DNA of 64,000 bases from Candidatus Obscuribacterales bacterium (GCA_019752635.1 JAIELX010000083.1:1-64000); one strand, 5' to 3'; positions 8,401 through 16,871 are shown, numbered from the stretch's first letter. Translations and numbers: made by a program. Notes: generated from the letters alone by a model not told the origin.

Positions 8401-11400
8401 CCTTTCTGTTTGGCAATGTTCTCGGCGACAGAACGCTCTTCGGGATCGAGGAAACCCAAGTAGGCGCCAGGATCTCTTGCCACGGCTTCCAAATCTTCTG
8501 CGCTGGCATTTCTAAGTGCCGTATAAAATCCGACTTCATCGTCGGTGAAAACGCCTTTGTATAGTGCCGTGATTTTGGCGATTGGCAAGTGCCCTTCGTC
8601 CAAGAGCGGTTTCACATAATTGTCGTAGTCGAAAGTGCCTACGGCACCGCGCACTGCCGTATCGAATGTGGCAGCGAACTGCTTGTCCTCTTCCGTCTGT
8701 GGATTCTTTAACCGCTCACGAAGTGCAGGGTCTTTCTCGAAAGCTGCCTGAATCTTTCCTACTACTTCCGCCTCATCGGAATCAGTTTGATTCTGATAGG
8801 CATACATTTGCGTTACTATGTCCTCGAGCGGTGTTTTACCCGCGTCGATTTTGCCGCCGATGTATTCTATTTGGCTATTAGTATTTGGACTGGCGATCTG
8901 GATTGACTTCAGGTAATCACGCAATCCGTCCGTATTGTTTTTGTATGCTTCTCGTTCGTCCGGGGTCATATTGACCATCGCTTCAGCGACTTTCGCAGGA
9001 TCATAGTAAGAACCGTTCTTTGCACTTTCGAGAAAGTCTCTGATAGGACGTCTGGCCGTCTCGACCGATTCCTTGTAGCTGGTTGAAGCTTCTTTCTTGT
9101 CCAGAAGTTCAGTAACCTTAGCCATCTCGGATTGACCGAGATATGAACCGTACATTGCTTCGATCTCTTTGCGAAATTCCGGTTCGTTCTTCAAGCGCTT
9201 CCAGTCTTTTTCGCTCATCTTTTCAATATCGGTGAGAACCGTCTGCACAGAATCATCGTAGAAGCTGCCGCGGTGCTCCGCCGCCTTACTGATGATGGAA
9301 CCGCCTTTGGTGGCGATCATGTCCTCCCACCGGCGCATTTCGGTTTCGTTGCTCGCGGCATCCGCAAGTGCGCTCTTTAAAGTGTGGTAGTAGTCATAGT
9401 CGGCGCGTTTACTCCCTTCCAATGTGGTCGGTTCGACAGACGCCGCTGCTAGCTCCTTGCCTCTGGCATACTGTTTGCGCTCTTCATCAGTCATTTCGTC
9501 GAGCGCATGCTCGATGTCCTTTTCCGAATCGCCCGCCCAACTCGTGTTGTCTTCAACGAGTGTTTCGGCTGCTAGTTTGCCGTTCTCCGCATAGTCTTCG
9601 GCGTGGCGTAAATCGACATCGAAAACATTTCCTGTCATTCCCAAGGACAGAGCATTGTACCAATGCCCGCCGAAAGCTTGTTTCATTTTTGCTTCGCCGT
9701 CATTTTGCATGAACGCCGCGCGAGCCTCTGGCGAAGCCTGGCTCATGGCTTCCTTGAAGGCCTCAATGTTCCCGGCCGCTATGGCATCATCAGCAATTGA
9801 TACCATGTCTTTATCGGTGACGTTTTCACGTCCCTTTGCATACAAGGCGATCGCGTTCTTTGTTTCAGCGCTCAAATCGGGATTGGCGGCAATAGCTTCA
9901 ATAGCGGTGCGTCCTTGCGGATCTGTGGCTTTGAACTCATCATTCATGCGAGCAATGTCATCGGCTGTCATCGATGCAATCTTTTGACGCAGCCTGCTCT
10001 CAATCTCTTCGTCGGATGCCCCTTCGATGTATTGACCTCTTTCCGCCAACGCTGTTTTGACAAAGCCGGAGTCGTCGGAAACGTCGTCTTTCCTTCTAAG
10101 CAGAGCGAGAGATTTTTCGCGATCCGCTCCTTCTCCCATCTCGTCGATAATCTCGGCTTCCAAATCGTAGCCACGCTTGGTCTTGAATATCTCATTCATG
10201 ACCTGGCGTTCTTCTTCGGTCTTGCCTTGAAGTTGAGCTTGCATACCTTCTATGTCGGTGAACGCTCCATCGGCCGCGAGAAAGAATGCATCCGCTGATT
10301 TTTCCAGCGCGATGCGATCGACAGCCGGTCTTTCCACTGTTGTCTTCCCGCCCTTCTCGACTGTTACTCGTCCGTAGTTGGCGCTCTCCGGATCGCGATT
10401 GCGTTCTTTTTTGCTGCCATCCAGAGCGTACGTCGTCTCAGTCTTCGAATCCTGGTCGTAAAGTTTCAGCGAGCCGTCCTTCTGCTGTTCGACAGTGCCA
10501 TTCCATACTTGCTTGCCGTCCGGTGTCGTCCAGTTTTTGCCATTGTCCGTTTTCCAGGTGACGCCGTCCGGACCGGTAACTTTGTTGATGTCGCCATCCT
10601 GATTGTAACCGTACTTGTAGACTCGCTTTGCTGCATCCACGGTCTCAGCAAGCCGCCCGTCTCTATCGTAAATCTTGCGCCCGCCGTCGGTAGAAAGCTC
10701 CATCGACGTGCCACCACTAAAATCAAATCTTGTTTTCTCTCGATCTCTAAATGAGAAAGTACCGTCATCGCCGATCCTGGCCACGCCAACTTTGATGCCG
10801 CCGGTTTCGTTTCTCCAATTGATGCCGTCTTTGGAGGTCCACTTACCGTCTTTGTCGTTGAAGGCGTCAATGACACCTTCGCTGTTGCGCGAATACTTTT
10901 GCTCTTCACCGTCTGCTGTGCGGACTTCCTTAACGCCGGAATCGGTGATCGTCAGGACTGCCCCGTCCGTTTTTTCGACTGCAAGCTCGTTTGATCCACG
11001 GCTTTGATAAACAAATTCTCCCGTGGATTGATCTAGGGTGATTTCCCCAGCCCAACGCTTACCTGTGGCTTTGCCGTCCTGATACTGCACCCAGGTATCG
11101 TTCTGCTTCTTCCAGGTATCTTTAAATCCGATTTCCCTGTCTTCATAAGTCACTTCAGTCAGAGTGCTGTTCTTGTAGCTAAACTCGCGCTTTTGTCCTT
11201 GAGGGTAGTCGATACTACCGATGGTGCCAGCCTTGGTGACTTTCACGACAGAGCCGTCGGTGTTCTCGACTCGAGCCGAACCATCTGCCATGTGAAGAAT
11301 CTTGGAGCCGTTGGTGTTTTCGGTAAGTCGGCCGTTCTGCCCTGCTTCCTTCGCGGTGTAAGAGCCATCCGGGTTTACGAGGACTTCCCCTTTCCATTTT

Positions 11401-12665
11401 TCGCCGGTGGTGCTACTGGTCCACTCGTTCCCCCTTCCTCTCTGCCAGACTTCACCATTGCCATGCGTAATTGTGGTCAATGCACCGGTCGGACTGTATT
11501 CAAACTTGATACTGCTATCTTTCGGACTGGGATAGACAACCTTGCTGATTCTTCCTTCCGGGTTGGTATCAACTACTGAGCCATCGTTGTAGAGCGTAGT
11601 GCGCGTACCATCCGGGTTGAACACTGCGGTATTACCCGTAGTATCGAGCATCTTGATACTACCGTCGTTGGAAACGTCAATTTGACCGAAAAATGAATGA
11701 GACGAGTCCAGAGCCTTCCCGTTGTCCTCAACCGCTACCCAGTGGTCTCCTTCTGCTTTTCGCCACTTCACGCCGTCGGGAAACTGAATCTCACAGAGTT
11801 GCCCATCTTCGTCGTGCTTTACCTGCGCATTCGTATCATTGGGATAGTCGATCTCTTCGATGCGACCGTTGGCATCGACCAGAACGCCGGGACCGTCTTT
11901 GTGAAAGGTCCATTTCTTACCATCACTCGTTTCAACGGTAGCAACATCTGCGCCTCGGGGCACCCGGGTGAGATTACCCTGCTCGTCTACGCCTACGCCG
12001 CCTTCGAAGACTTCGCCTGTTTTCTTCCCCTCGGCGTTGTGCTGTTCCCATGTATCCGTGCCGGGGACTCGTTGCCAACTATCTTTGTATTGCTTAGCCG
12101 GATCCTCGAAGCTAATTGCAGAGACATCACCGTTCTCGTCGAACGTAAACTGCCGAACCTTGCCATCGGGGTATTTGACCGTATCCGGGGCATTCGAGTT
12201 CGATTCGTAGACAACGGGCGCGTTCTCTGCCGAAATCTCCGGCTTCTCGGCCTCTGCTTTGTACTTTTGCAGCCCGTCAAGAAGGGAGAGCTTCTTGTGT
12301 TCCTCAATTGCTTTCTGGTGTTCCTGCGTAAATTTTTTGATTTCGACGCTAAGACGCTTCTCTTTGCTCACTTCGCCCGTTGCTTTTGGTTTTGCACCTT
12401 GAGCTGCGATGTGATCGTAAAAGTCTTCTTTGCCTTCAGCCTTGGCCGCCATAATCTTGGCAATCTCACCGGTGCCGACCATCATCAGCTTCGGATATGC
12501 GGAACCAGTATATTTAAAGTCCGACGAACGAGGACGTTCGACTACTTTCGCCTGATCCATCTTGCCCATGTCGTCAAGGACATCTGTCGAAACTTTACTA
12601 CTCTTTTCGTCAACAGCGTCTTTGCCAAACTGTGTCTTGTCGTTGTCTTTTGCAGGTCCAGTCAT
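5412..12665 (-). CDS. Giant multidomain protein: W-repeats, annexin-like repeats, PTQI repeats, phosphothreonine-lyase-like C-terminus
   Basis: A 2417-residue protein without a signal peptide. Regions: 1-170 charged and helical. About 195-740 holds six ~100-residue units with paired Trp and DG motifs, loosely like YD/RHS strands but with no RHS core. Around 786-856 and 1415-1490 are two annexin-like units: Gly-Thr/Asp-Glu start, then (Y/R)GxDL followed by acidic-rich (I/L)xxE(M/L)xG. About 1580-1890 contains hydrophobic Gly/Ala-rich helices. About 1915-2067 is a tandem E(E/N)PTQI repeat. About 2140-2300 contains K2171-x-H2173, W-K2207 and T-I-Y2239, an order that matches the catalytic Lys, His, Lys and Tyr of SpvC/OspF phosphothreonine lyases and the lyase part of LanL/LanKC. 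The kinase gene lies 118 bp upstream on the same strand. Domain calls beyond visible motifs are inference. The ATG has only a weak ribosome site (GCGGAA). Confidence 0.7.
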   Translation of the reverse strand: MTGPAKDNDKTQFGKDAVDEKSSKVSTDVLDDMGKMDQAKVVERPRSSDFKYTGSAYPKLMMVGTGEIAKIMAAKAEGKEDFYDHIAAQGAKPKATGEVSKEKRLSVEIKKFTQEHQKAIEEHKKLSLLDGLQKYKAEAEKPEISAENAPVVYESNSNAPDTVKYPDGKVRQFTFDENGDVSAISFEDPAKQYKDSWQRVPGTDTWEQHNAEGKKTGEVFEGGVGVDEQGNLTRVPRGADVATVETSDGKKWTFHKDGPGVLVDANGRIEEIDYPNDTNAQVKHDEDGQLCEIQFPDGVKWRKAEGDHWVAVEDNGKALDSSHSFFGQIDVSNDGSIKMLDTTGNTAVFNPDGTRTTLYNDGSVVDTNPEGRISKVVYPSPKDSSIKFEYSPTGALTTITHGNGEVWQRGRGNEWTSSTTGEKWKGEVLVNPDGSYTAKEAGQNGRLTENTNGSKILHMADGSARVENTDGSVVKVTKAGTIGSIDYPQGQKREFSYKNSTLTEVTYEDREIGFKDTWKKQNDTWVQYQDGKATGKRWAGEITLDQSTGEFVYQSRGSNELAVEKTDGAVLTITDSGVKEVRTADGEEQKYSRNSEGVIDAFNDKDGKWTSKDGINWRNETGGIKVGVARIGDDGTFSFRDREKTRFDFSGGTSMELSTDGGRKIYDRDGRLAETVDAAKRVYKYGYNQDGDINKVTGPDGVTWKTDNGKNWTTPDGKQVWNGTVEQQKDGSLKLYDQDSKTETTYALDGSKKERNRDPESANYGRVTVEKGGKTTVERPAVDRIALEKSADAFFLAADGAFTDIEGMQAQLQGKTEEERQVMNEIFKTKRGYDLEAEIIDEMGEGADREKSLALLRRKDDVSDDSGFVKTALAERGQYIEGASDEEIESRLRQKIASMTADDIARMNDEFKATDPQGRTAIEAIAANPDLSAETKNAIALYAKGRENVTDKDMVSIADDAIAAGNIEAFKEAMSQASPEARAAFMQNDGEAKMKQAFGGHWYNALSLGMTGNVFDVDLRHAEDYAENGKLAAETLVEDNTSWAGDSEKDIEHALDEMTDEERKQYARGKELAAASVEPTTLEGSKRADYDYYHTLKSALADAASNETEMRRWEDMIATKGGSIISKAAEHRGSFYDDSVQTVLTDIEKMSEKDWKRLKNEPEFRKEIEAMYGSYLGQSEMAKVTELLDKKEASTSYKESVETARRPIRDFLESAKNGSYYDPAKVAEAMVNMTPDEREAYKNNTDGLRDYLKSIQIASPNTNSQIEYIGGKIDAGKTPLEDIVTQMYAYQNQTDSDEAEVVGKIQAAFEKDPALRERLKNPQTEEDKQFAATFDTAVRGAVGTFDYDNYVKPLLDEGHLPIAKITALYKGVFTDDEVGFYTALRNASAEDLEAVARDPGAYLGFLDPEERSVAENIAKQKGQMRPEDKIRAYQLGAGTMEQEIKDVLATLTPQQLEQTKREYAHKYGTDLTADLLSELGGKDAREVSKMLERPKLAADAHSDALEEWSKSRSGIGGEFVDAVWDGSGYQADEAMFGYSKAMSAYAQALKEMPEAEQKQFTEGLTKALDLYVQSKGALGDAIVDATLAVAAIGAAAFSGGVSLGLLAAVGVGGGVFKTATKAAVVGSDYDVYSTDLLTDFATGSVDAAVSFVGPGQIAKIFKVGEVAAAKAATKTVEVAGSLMKEGSESALKAEMAAVVRNALVSGSKEISQKELAAIAVKTAVAGSEQEVATIIKLMAESELAEQSKSFLKSLGRQYALEMTAGGIGGGLSGAIRGATQWEDGKSALGNVGNIAINALKGTGFGVGGAAAFKTVFESAGTLLDALKTPANTDDLSSAISSQIDNSGSGGGNGGDVPELPAPELPLRGSAVIDETPTKQFTAVERPASPDNAPDRAVDDAVGDGSEVDPYAETGVFEVDNEPTQIANRPDLDQQPTQIFERPVMDEEPTQIIQLPDFHEEPAQIFENPFAKPGTSEASQGPPDINDQPTQIFQRPNFNEEPTPIIQNPGLHEEPTQIFQKPVLPPANPPDIHEEPTQIFQRPDFDEEPDLVDFPDDIHNEPTQIIDIESLKDSVKSNEKPSFDEPGSVKFEKTEAPDATLPKPDIDGPVTVKNITNALDGGPEQLPNGKSPLGSRLEFEVGGEAFPLVRTPGDSFFYDHFPSSTDQVGPIKVHVNGVGQKELRDLQAILIPAMMKDPELKSLITGWKTLDPRFGTDGSSPVVKLGPTGKDQGAKAFTIYSKNPADALKVQARIDEILAQYPELVLKSPMDTNNVDVVFGKSNRVGVVRDRFEKAADATAVDQRARVDDEVVSKIMNDKDLAKRAASNRKSIGEQLEEDLGLAPGTLHVDNQGEFSLVLSGTSRDEFDEYENFAYLQEQPFGKKPGELRDRSAMYAVYQKYGVDPSKVAMPDMIRAGD
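6466..6918 (-). repeat. Tandem Pro-Thr-Gln-Ile repeat inside the giant gene
   Basis: About ten degenerate units of 13-20 residues follow the pattern (D/H/N)-(E/N/Q)-(E/Q)-P-T-Q-I-(F/I)-(Q/E)-x-P. Seven have an exact PTQI, one has PAQI, one has PTPI and one is degenerate. The DNA is correspondingly repetitive. The conserved Thr in an acidic, Pro-preceded setting is a plausible kinase site, but that is inference. Confidence 0.85.
10450..12085 (-). repeat. Six ~100-residue Trp/DG repeats inside the giant gene
   Basis: The translated units each start with a pattern W-x(6-9)-W followed by G-x-x-x-x-G and a later DG(S/T/N) strand, about six times at roughly 100-residue spacing. Examples of the opening motif are SWQRVPGTDTW, KWRKAEGDHW, VWQRGRGNEW, TWKKQNDTW, KWTSKDGINW and TWKTDNGKNW. 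The pattern suggests a beta-rich repeat domain. Confidence 0.75.
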
Positions 12666-12783
12666 TGAATATTCCGCACAGAGAAGGTGATGCAGGTTCC
12701 GTTAAAGTGTGAACAAGTCATCATAACTCATTACGCCGCCGAGCAATAATTTATGCCCGTATGGACCCGTTTTGCTCTTTGAA

Positions 12784-14496
12784 TTACTTAAAGACACGCG
12801 GAGGGGGTTCTTCGATGTTCGTCTGTATTCGACCCACACGCCAGTTCGGTCCTCGCCTATTCAGGAAGAAACGATCTAGTCTGTACACGTTAGTAAAGAG
12901 CTCTGAGTTATTAACGAGAACAACAACACATTCTGAGTTAGCTTCAAGCACTCTATAGCGTTCGGGACTGTAACCGTTGTAGCTTTCCCGCAAATACGGG
13001 TCGTTGGATCGCTCACGCGGAACCCCTTTCCTCCAGTACCTCTGGAGAACATGCTCACTCATTGCTTCCGCATTCGCGAGGGGGTCCACGAGAAGTGCGG
13101 CTTCGCTCCACTTATTCTCTTGCATCAGCCCCATGAACTCATCGAGCGTCTTAATCGCTCCGACCACCCCATCCTCCTCATTCTCTACTATCGAGACCGA
13201 TTGTAAAATCGAGTTACCGTCGATCGTGCATTTCACGTTCTGACACAGTTGAATGGGTGTTCTGATTTTATCCTTACATCGTAGATTGAGAACCGGAGAC
13301 TCGTCTCCCGGCGCAATCAACAAGCGACTTAGAATGGTTGGATCGGATCGATATGATTCCACGAAGAACACTCGACCTGATACTTGGGTTGATCGCTCTG
13401 TGTCGAACCTGGAGGTAGTTTGGGAAACTTGTTGAACTGGTAGAACTGGATCTATTTCTCGCCGCGAAGCCCAAAGTTCCCATGGCACCGCCATGAGTAT
13501 GCCCAGTAAGGCCACAAGCGATACGACACCGAATACTACCAACTTCTTCGATGTCACAATCGATTTTGAAGAAGTTGAGTTTCGGATGGGCGGTGACTTT
13601 GCTTTCACGCTTACACGACTACCCTTTCTATCTCTTACAAGCGTCAGGTCCTGTTTGAGCTCCTCGATGGTGCAATAGCGATCCTCTGGCTTCTTTTGCA
13701 TCGCTTTATCAATAACTTTAGTTATACCGACAGGCAAATCAATCTTTTGCGTGAAATCATCCAGCGTTCTGGGTTGTTCGCTAACGTGCTTGGCCAACAT
13801 GCCGAGAGGACTGTCTGCCGCAAAGGGAAGTTCGCCGCATAGCATTTCGTAGATAACGCAACCCAGTGCGTAGATGTCCGAACGCTGATCGACTTTGCGC
13901 CCCATGCACTGTTCGGGACTCATGTAGTGGACGCTGCCGACGAGAAGTCCAGTTTTCGTCAGGTGCTGCGTAATGGCGACTGGCGATGACGACAGGATAC
14001 GGGACAGTCCGAAGTCGAGCAACTTAATTTGCACTTTCTCACCAGTATTAGTGACAAGAATATTGGTTGGTTTGAGATCGCGATGTACGACATCGAGAGC
14101 ATGAACGACGCTCAAACCGTCGCAGATCTGCAAGGCGAAATCGATGGCTGTCGCAGCATCAAGTCGCTTGCGCTCGTCCAAAACAGCACGTAGACTAGCT
14201 CCTTTGACATACTCCATCACCATGTATGGCAGCCGATCTTCAAAAACACCGTATTGATAAAACTGCACCACATTTTTGTTGTTAACTTGAGCAAGCACGC
14301 GTCCCTCGCTTTTGAAGCGAGCGCGGTCTTCCACGTCACCAAGCAAGGAAGCGTTCAGAAGCTTGATTGCCACCATGCGTTCAAGTGTGAGATCGTATGC
14401 GCGATAAACGCGGCCCATTCCGCCGACTCCGACCATATTCTTGATCTGGTATCGTTCGGCAAAGATAGAGTCGTTGGCAAGGATGAAATCTTCCAA
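12784..14496 (-). CDS. Transmembrane Ser/Thr protein kinase (PknB-like)
   Basis: A 570-residue Hanks-type kinase. The kinase domain spans about residues 12-285: the glycine loop GVGGMG, Lys45 in VAIK, HRD with Asp140 followed by LKPTN, DFG at 161-163 and SPE at 193-195 are all intact, so it should be active. A basic Ser-rich linker leads to one membrane helix at about 318-338. The remaining ~230 residues should be outside the membrane and have no recognised sensor fold (no PASTA or TPR). The start is a TTG: upstream in frame there is a stop 8 codons away and no ATG, and the first internal Met sits inside the nucleotide loop. The kinase precedes the giant repeat protein by 118 bp on the same strand, suggesting a kinase-substrate pair. 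Confidence 0.9.
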   Translation of the reverse strand: MEDFILANDSIFAERYQIKNMVGVGGMGRVYRAYDLTLERMVAIKLLNASLLGDVEDRARFKSEGRVLAQVNNKNVVQFYQYGVFEDRLPYMVMEYVKGASLRAVLDERKRLDAATAIDFALQICDGLSVVHALDVVHRDLKPTNILVTNTGEKVQIKLLDFGLSRILSSSPVAITQHLTKTGLLVGSVHYMSPEQCMGRKVDQRSDIYALGCVIYEMLCGELPFAADSPLGMLAKHVSEQPRTLDDFTQKIDLPVGITKVIDKAMQKKPEDRYCTIEELKQDLTLVRDRKGSRVSVKAKSPPIRNSTSSKSIVTSKKLVVFGVVSLVALLGILMAVPWELWASRREIDPVLPVQQVSQTTSRFDTERSTQVSGRVFFVESYRSDPTILSRLLIAPGDESPVLNLRCKDKIRTPIQLCQNVKCTIDGNSILQSVSIVENEEDGVVGAIKTLDEFMGLMQENKWSEAALLVDPLANAEAMSEHVLQRYWRKGVPRERSNDPYLRESYNGYSPERYRVLEANSECVVVLVNNSELFTNVYRLDRFFLNRRGPNWRVGRIQTNIEEPPPRVFK

Positions 14497-14724
14497 ACAG
14501 GCGCCCCCGGGAATACCAAGGCATTATTCCTCGACTTCCCCGGGTTTAGACCTATGGCTGCGCTGAATCGGTACGAAAACCGCCCAACGGCGGCTGCACA
14601 GTTGATCGAGCAATAGGAGCGTGTTGAAGATTTCTCGAAACTGTTCATGCGCGCGCAGGAATTGCTAAGCAAGATGGACTCCAACGATTGTTTAATCCTG
14701 CATTGTGTCGCGCAAGAGGGACTG

Positions 14725-15165
14725 TTACAGTCGTTGTTGTGAATAAGAAGTGTAGTTCAGAGCCTTTGCACCACGACTGGAGACTGCAGCAGTGATAGCC
14801 GCTGCGAGAAAGAGGGCTCCGGAGAATGCACCAAACATGACTGGAAGAAAGTACAGATCCCACCAGCTATCGATTGTCCATTCTTTCGGGTTACTTTCCT
14901 TGTAAAAAACGCGAACCTTGTCCTGCACTTTAAATTGTGGCGGGTTTGATCCGAATTGAGATTGCCCTTCAATGGTTTCGCCTGATTCCGTCTGAAAGCG
15001 AACCACGGGAGTATAAGCTTTGCTATGAACAAGGTCGGTAACTGTTCCTTCTGCTGCCTTACCGCCTTCAACGAGGCTACGAGAGCAGGTAAATGTGAAG
15101 TAGGAAACCGAGCCAAAGATCAGCCCCAGCCCAGCAAGAAACAAAATAACAATCTGAATCTTCAT
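14725..15165 (-). CDS. DUF3592-like two-TM membrane protein
   Basis: A 146-residue protein with an N-terminal hydrophobic helix (about 5-27), a beta-rich segment and a second hydrophobic helix (about 103-128). The middle reads like DUF3592: a G-x-V-x-D motif, then PVVRFQTESG, then KVQDKVRVFY and a W before the second helix. Family function is unknown. A TATAAT box lies 29 nt before the start on this strand. The ~230 bp between its end and the kinase gene hold nothing I can call. Confidence 0.75.
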   Translation of the reverse strand: MKIQIVILFLAGLGLIFGSVSYFTFTCSRSLVEGGKAAEGTVTDLVHSKAYTPVVRFQTESGETIEGQSQFGSNPPQFKVQDKVRVFYKESNPKEWTIDSWWDLYFLPVMFGAFSGALFLAAAITAAVSSRGAKALNYTSYSQQRL

Positions 15166-15193
15166 TGATGCCGATCATCCCCCGTTCGATTTC

Positions 15194-15199
15194 ATTATA
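15194..15199 (-). promoter_or_regulatory. Candidate -10 box of the DUF3592-like gene
   Basis: TATAAT on the minus strand, 29 nt upstream of the ATG at 15165. No good -35 hexamer is seen at 16-18 nt. Confidence 0.4.
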
Positions 15200-15384
15200 A
15201 CGGCTCAGTCAGCTTAATTACGACGGACGCGGTCAATTGTCGTACAACGTGCGTCCCTGCGAGCTCTTGGGAGATGTACCGGTTAACGGCGAGAATTTGG
15301 GCGAGCTGGTGCAGAATCGATTTGTGTCGGGAAATGTACTACACCTAGCGCCCGAACCAATCGCGATCGGTTGACGCCAGTGCT

Positions 15385-16134
15385 TTACTGCAGGGCGAAA
15401 GACACATTCACGACAGCGGTAATGTCCTTCTCGATACTGGTGGTATCGCTAATTCCCGAATCCGAGACTTGCGTTGAACCAGGCGGAGTGATTTGCAGTG
15501 CTCCCATTTTAGCTGAACGTAATGGGCCGATTTTACTGCCAGTACTCTCTGCGATTTTCTGCGCGCGGATCTGCGCATCTTTGGCTGCATCAGCAAGCAT
15601 GGTCTGCTTTAAATCACCAATAGAAGTACAATAGAATTCAGGACTCTGCGCACCCACCACTATCCCCTGTTTGAGAAGCAATTCTGTCGCTTCTCTGGCT
15701 ATGACCTCAATTTTTCGGACGTCCTTACTTCGTACTTCAATACTCTGAAGCACACGATAACCAACAATAGTTCCACCGGAATCGCTTGAATATCCTTGCT
15801 TCTGTTCTCTGAGCGTAGTGGTGCTGATTGATGATCTCGTTATTTGATCCGACGTAATGCCTTTCTTGAGCAAATAGTCAACGACAGCTGGCGTGTCCTT
15901 AGAAACAAGAGCGTAAGCCTCTGCTAATTTTGGCGCGTCATGTGAGATATTAACCGTCCACAGTGACATGTCTGAAGTGATTTGCTTCCGAGCAGACCCG
16001 GTGACAAAAACCGTTTGATCAAGGCTCTTAAATTCGACCACCGCATTGGCGATGATCGCGGTAGAGACAATCATACCGAGAACCAGTATGACGGAAGGAA
16101 GGATTAAGTGGTTGCGCATGGGACCGTTTGACAT
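15385..16134 (-). CDS. SIMPL-domain (DUF541) envelope protein
   Basis: A 249-residue protein with one N-terminal membrane helix or uncleaved signal (about 10-30) and a SIMPL/DUF541 domain across the rest. Typical features are the FVTGSARKQITSDMSLWTV strand, the KGITSDQITRSSIST segment, a YRVLQSIEVRSKDV strand, and the ADAAKDAQIRAQKIAESTGSKIG helix followed by a loop. Such proteins lie in the periplasm or on the outer face and form oligomers; function is poorly defined. Two close Met codons (16134, 16119) could both be starts and neither has a clear ribosome site, so the exact N-terminus is uncertain. The 219 bp downstream hold nothing I can call apart from the promoter of the next gene. Confidence 0.85.
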   Translation of the reverse strand: MSNGPMRNHLILPSVILVLGMIVSTAIIANAVVEFKSLDQTVFVTGSARKQITSDMSLWTVNISHDAPKLAEAYALVSKDTPAVVDYLLKKGITSDQITRSSISTTTLREQKQGYSSDSGGTIVGYRVLQSIEVRSKDVRKIEVIAREATELLLKQGIVVGAQSPEFYCTSIGDLKQTMLADAAKDAQIRAQKIAESTGSKIGPLRSAKMGALQITPPGSTQVSDSGISDTTSIEKDITAVVNVSFALQ

Positions 16135-16259
16135 AGGCACGGACGGGTGGAGATGCTCCAGTATATCGGATGGCACCGAACGCTGCCATGTTGAGGTATA
16201 ACTAAACAGGCGTCGAACAAAACTATCAAGGACGCAACGAAAAACACTGGACGGACCCA

Positions 16260-16871
16260 TTGAACCAAGACCCTTTACAGCCGCAGCCCTTCAGTTCTCC
16301 GCCGCAACGGAAGGAGCTGCTGTATCGGGGCGCTGATATCACAACGATGGGATGGCAACTGTGGTACAGGGACGCTCTATTTAGCGAGCACCAACCAAAG
16401 TGTGTTGAAATTGGTGTCGGTGCGCTATGGGGGCTGAAGTCACTCTGGCAGAAGAGCCTATCCGCGGGCATGACCTATACGCTTAGCAGTAAAGGTGGTG
16501 AACTAAGGAGAATTCCCTATGCAAGTTTCTCCGACTACTCGCTCGAATGGGTGGTCGGCAGACAGAAGGAACTTTTTCGGATACCGCTAACCCGTGATGA
16601 GTCGCTAGTCAATGAGACGCTGTTTCGATTGAGCACTTGGGTATTTTCCGCGTCCACATGGGAAGACTGCAATGATGCTGTGGCCAGGGAGTTTCGTTTG
16701 ATGCTGGTTTCAGAGTTGCATATGTCGGTGTTGAAACGGTACTCCGACAGCACCCCCGTCACGGCTACGTCCAGATTCATTGAACAGATACGTCCTATCG
16801 AGAATTTCTTAGACCTGATCCCGCTCGTGAAAGAATTGCCCTACGAGATTTTGGACTTCACTCCTGATTAG
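16260..16871 (+). CDS. Hypothetical protein
   Basis: A 203-residue soluble protein with no family that I recognise. It opens with a Gln/Pro-rich stretch, then a beta-rich segment with several Trp, and a helical C-terminal half. It may be a PH-like or bacterial lipid-binding fold, but this is a guess from strand pattern only. The start is a TTG with a weak purine-rich site upstream; the first internal ATG (residue 30) is an alternative. It is divergent from the SIMPL gene, with about 125 bp between. Confidence 0.5.
   Translation: MNQDPLQPQPFSSPPQRKELLYRGADITTMGWQLWYRDALFSEHQPKCVEIGVGALWGLKSLWQKSLSAGMTYTLSSKGGELRRIPYASFSDYSLEWVVGRQKELFRIPLTRDESLVNETLFRLSTWVFSASTWEDCNDAVAREFRLMLVSELHMSVLKRYSDSTPVTATSRFIEQIRPIENFLDLIPLVKELPYEILDFTPD

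Noticed and set aside
10450..12085. RHS/YD-type polymorphic toxin.
   Set aside because: No RHS core motif, no signal peptide and no C-terminal toxin with an immunity gene; only the DG/W repeat style is similar.
11697..12668. A 323-codon plus-strand open frame opposite the giant gene.
   Set aside because: Its composition is unlike a real protein, it has no domain and no ribosome site, and the minus-strand frame is clearly coding with regular repeats.
12748..12759. A 12-bp match (AATTTATGCCCG) to the direct repeat element as a third copy.
   Set aside because: Similarity does not extend to either side, so it is probably chance.
14355..14684. A minus-strand frame overlapping the kinase N-terminus as a separate gene or an upstream kinase extension.
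   Set aside because: It is in another frame, lacks a ribosome site, and the kinase frame has a stop just upstream of its TTG start.
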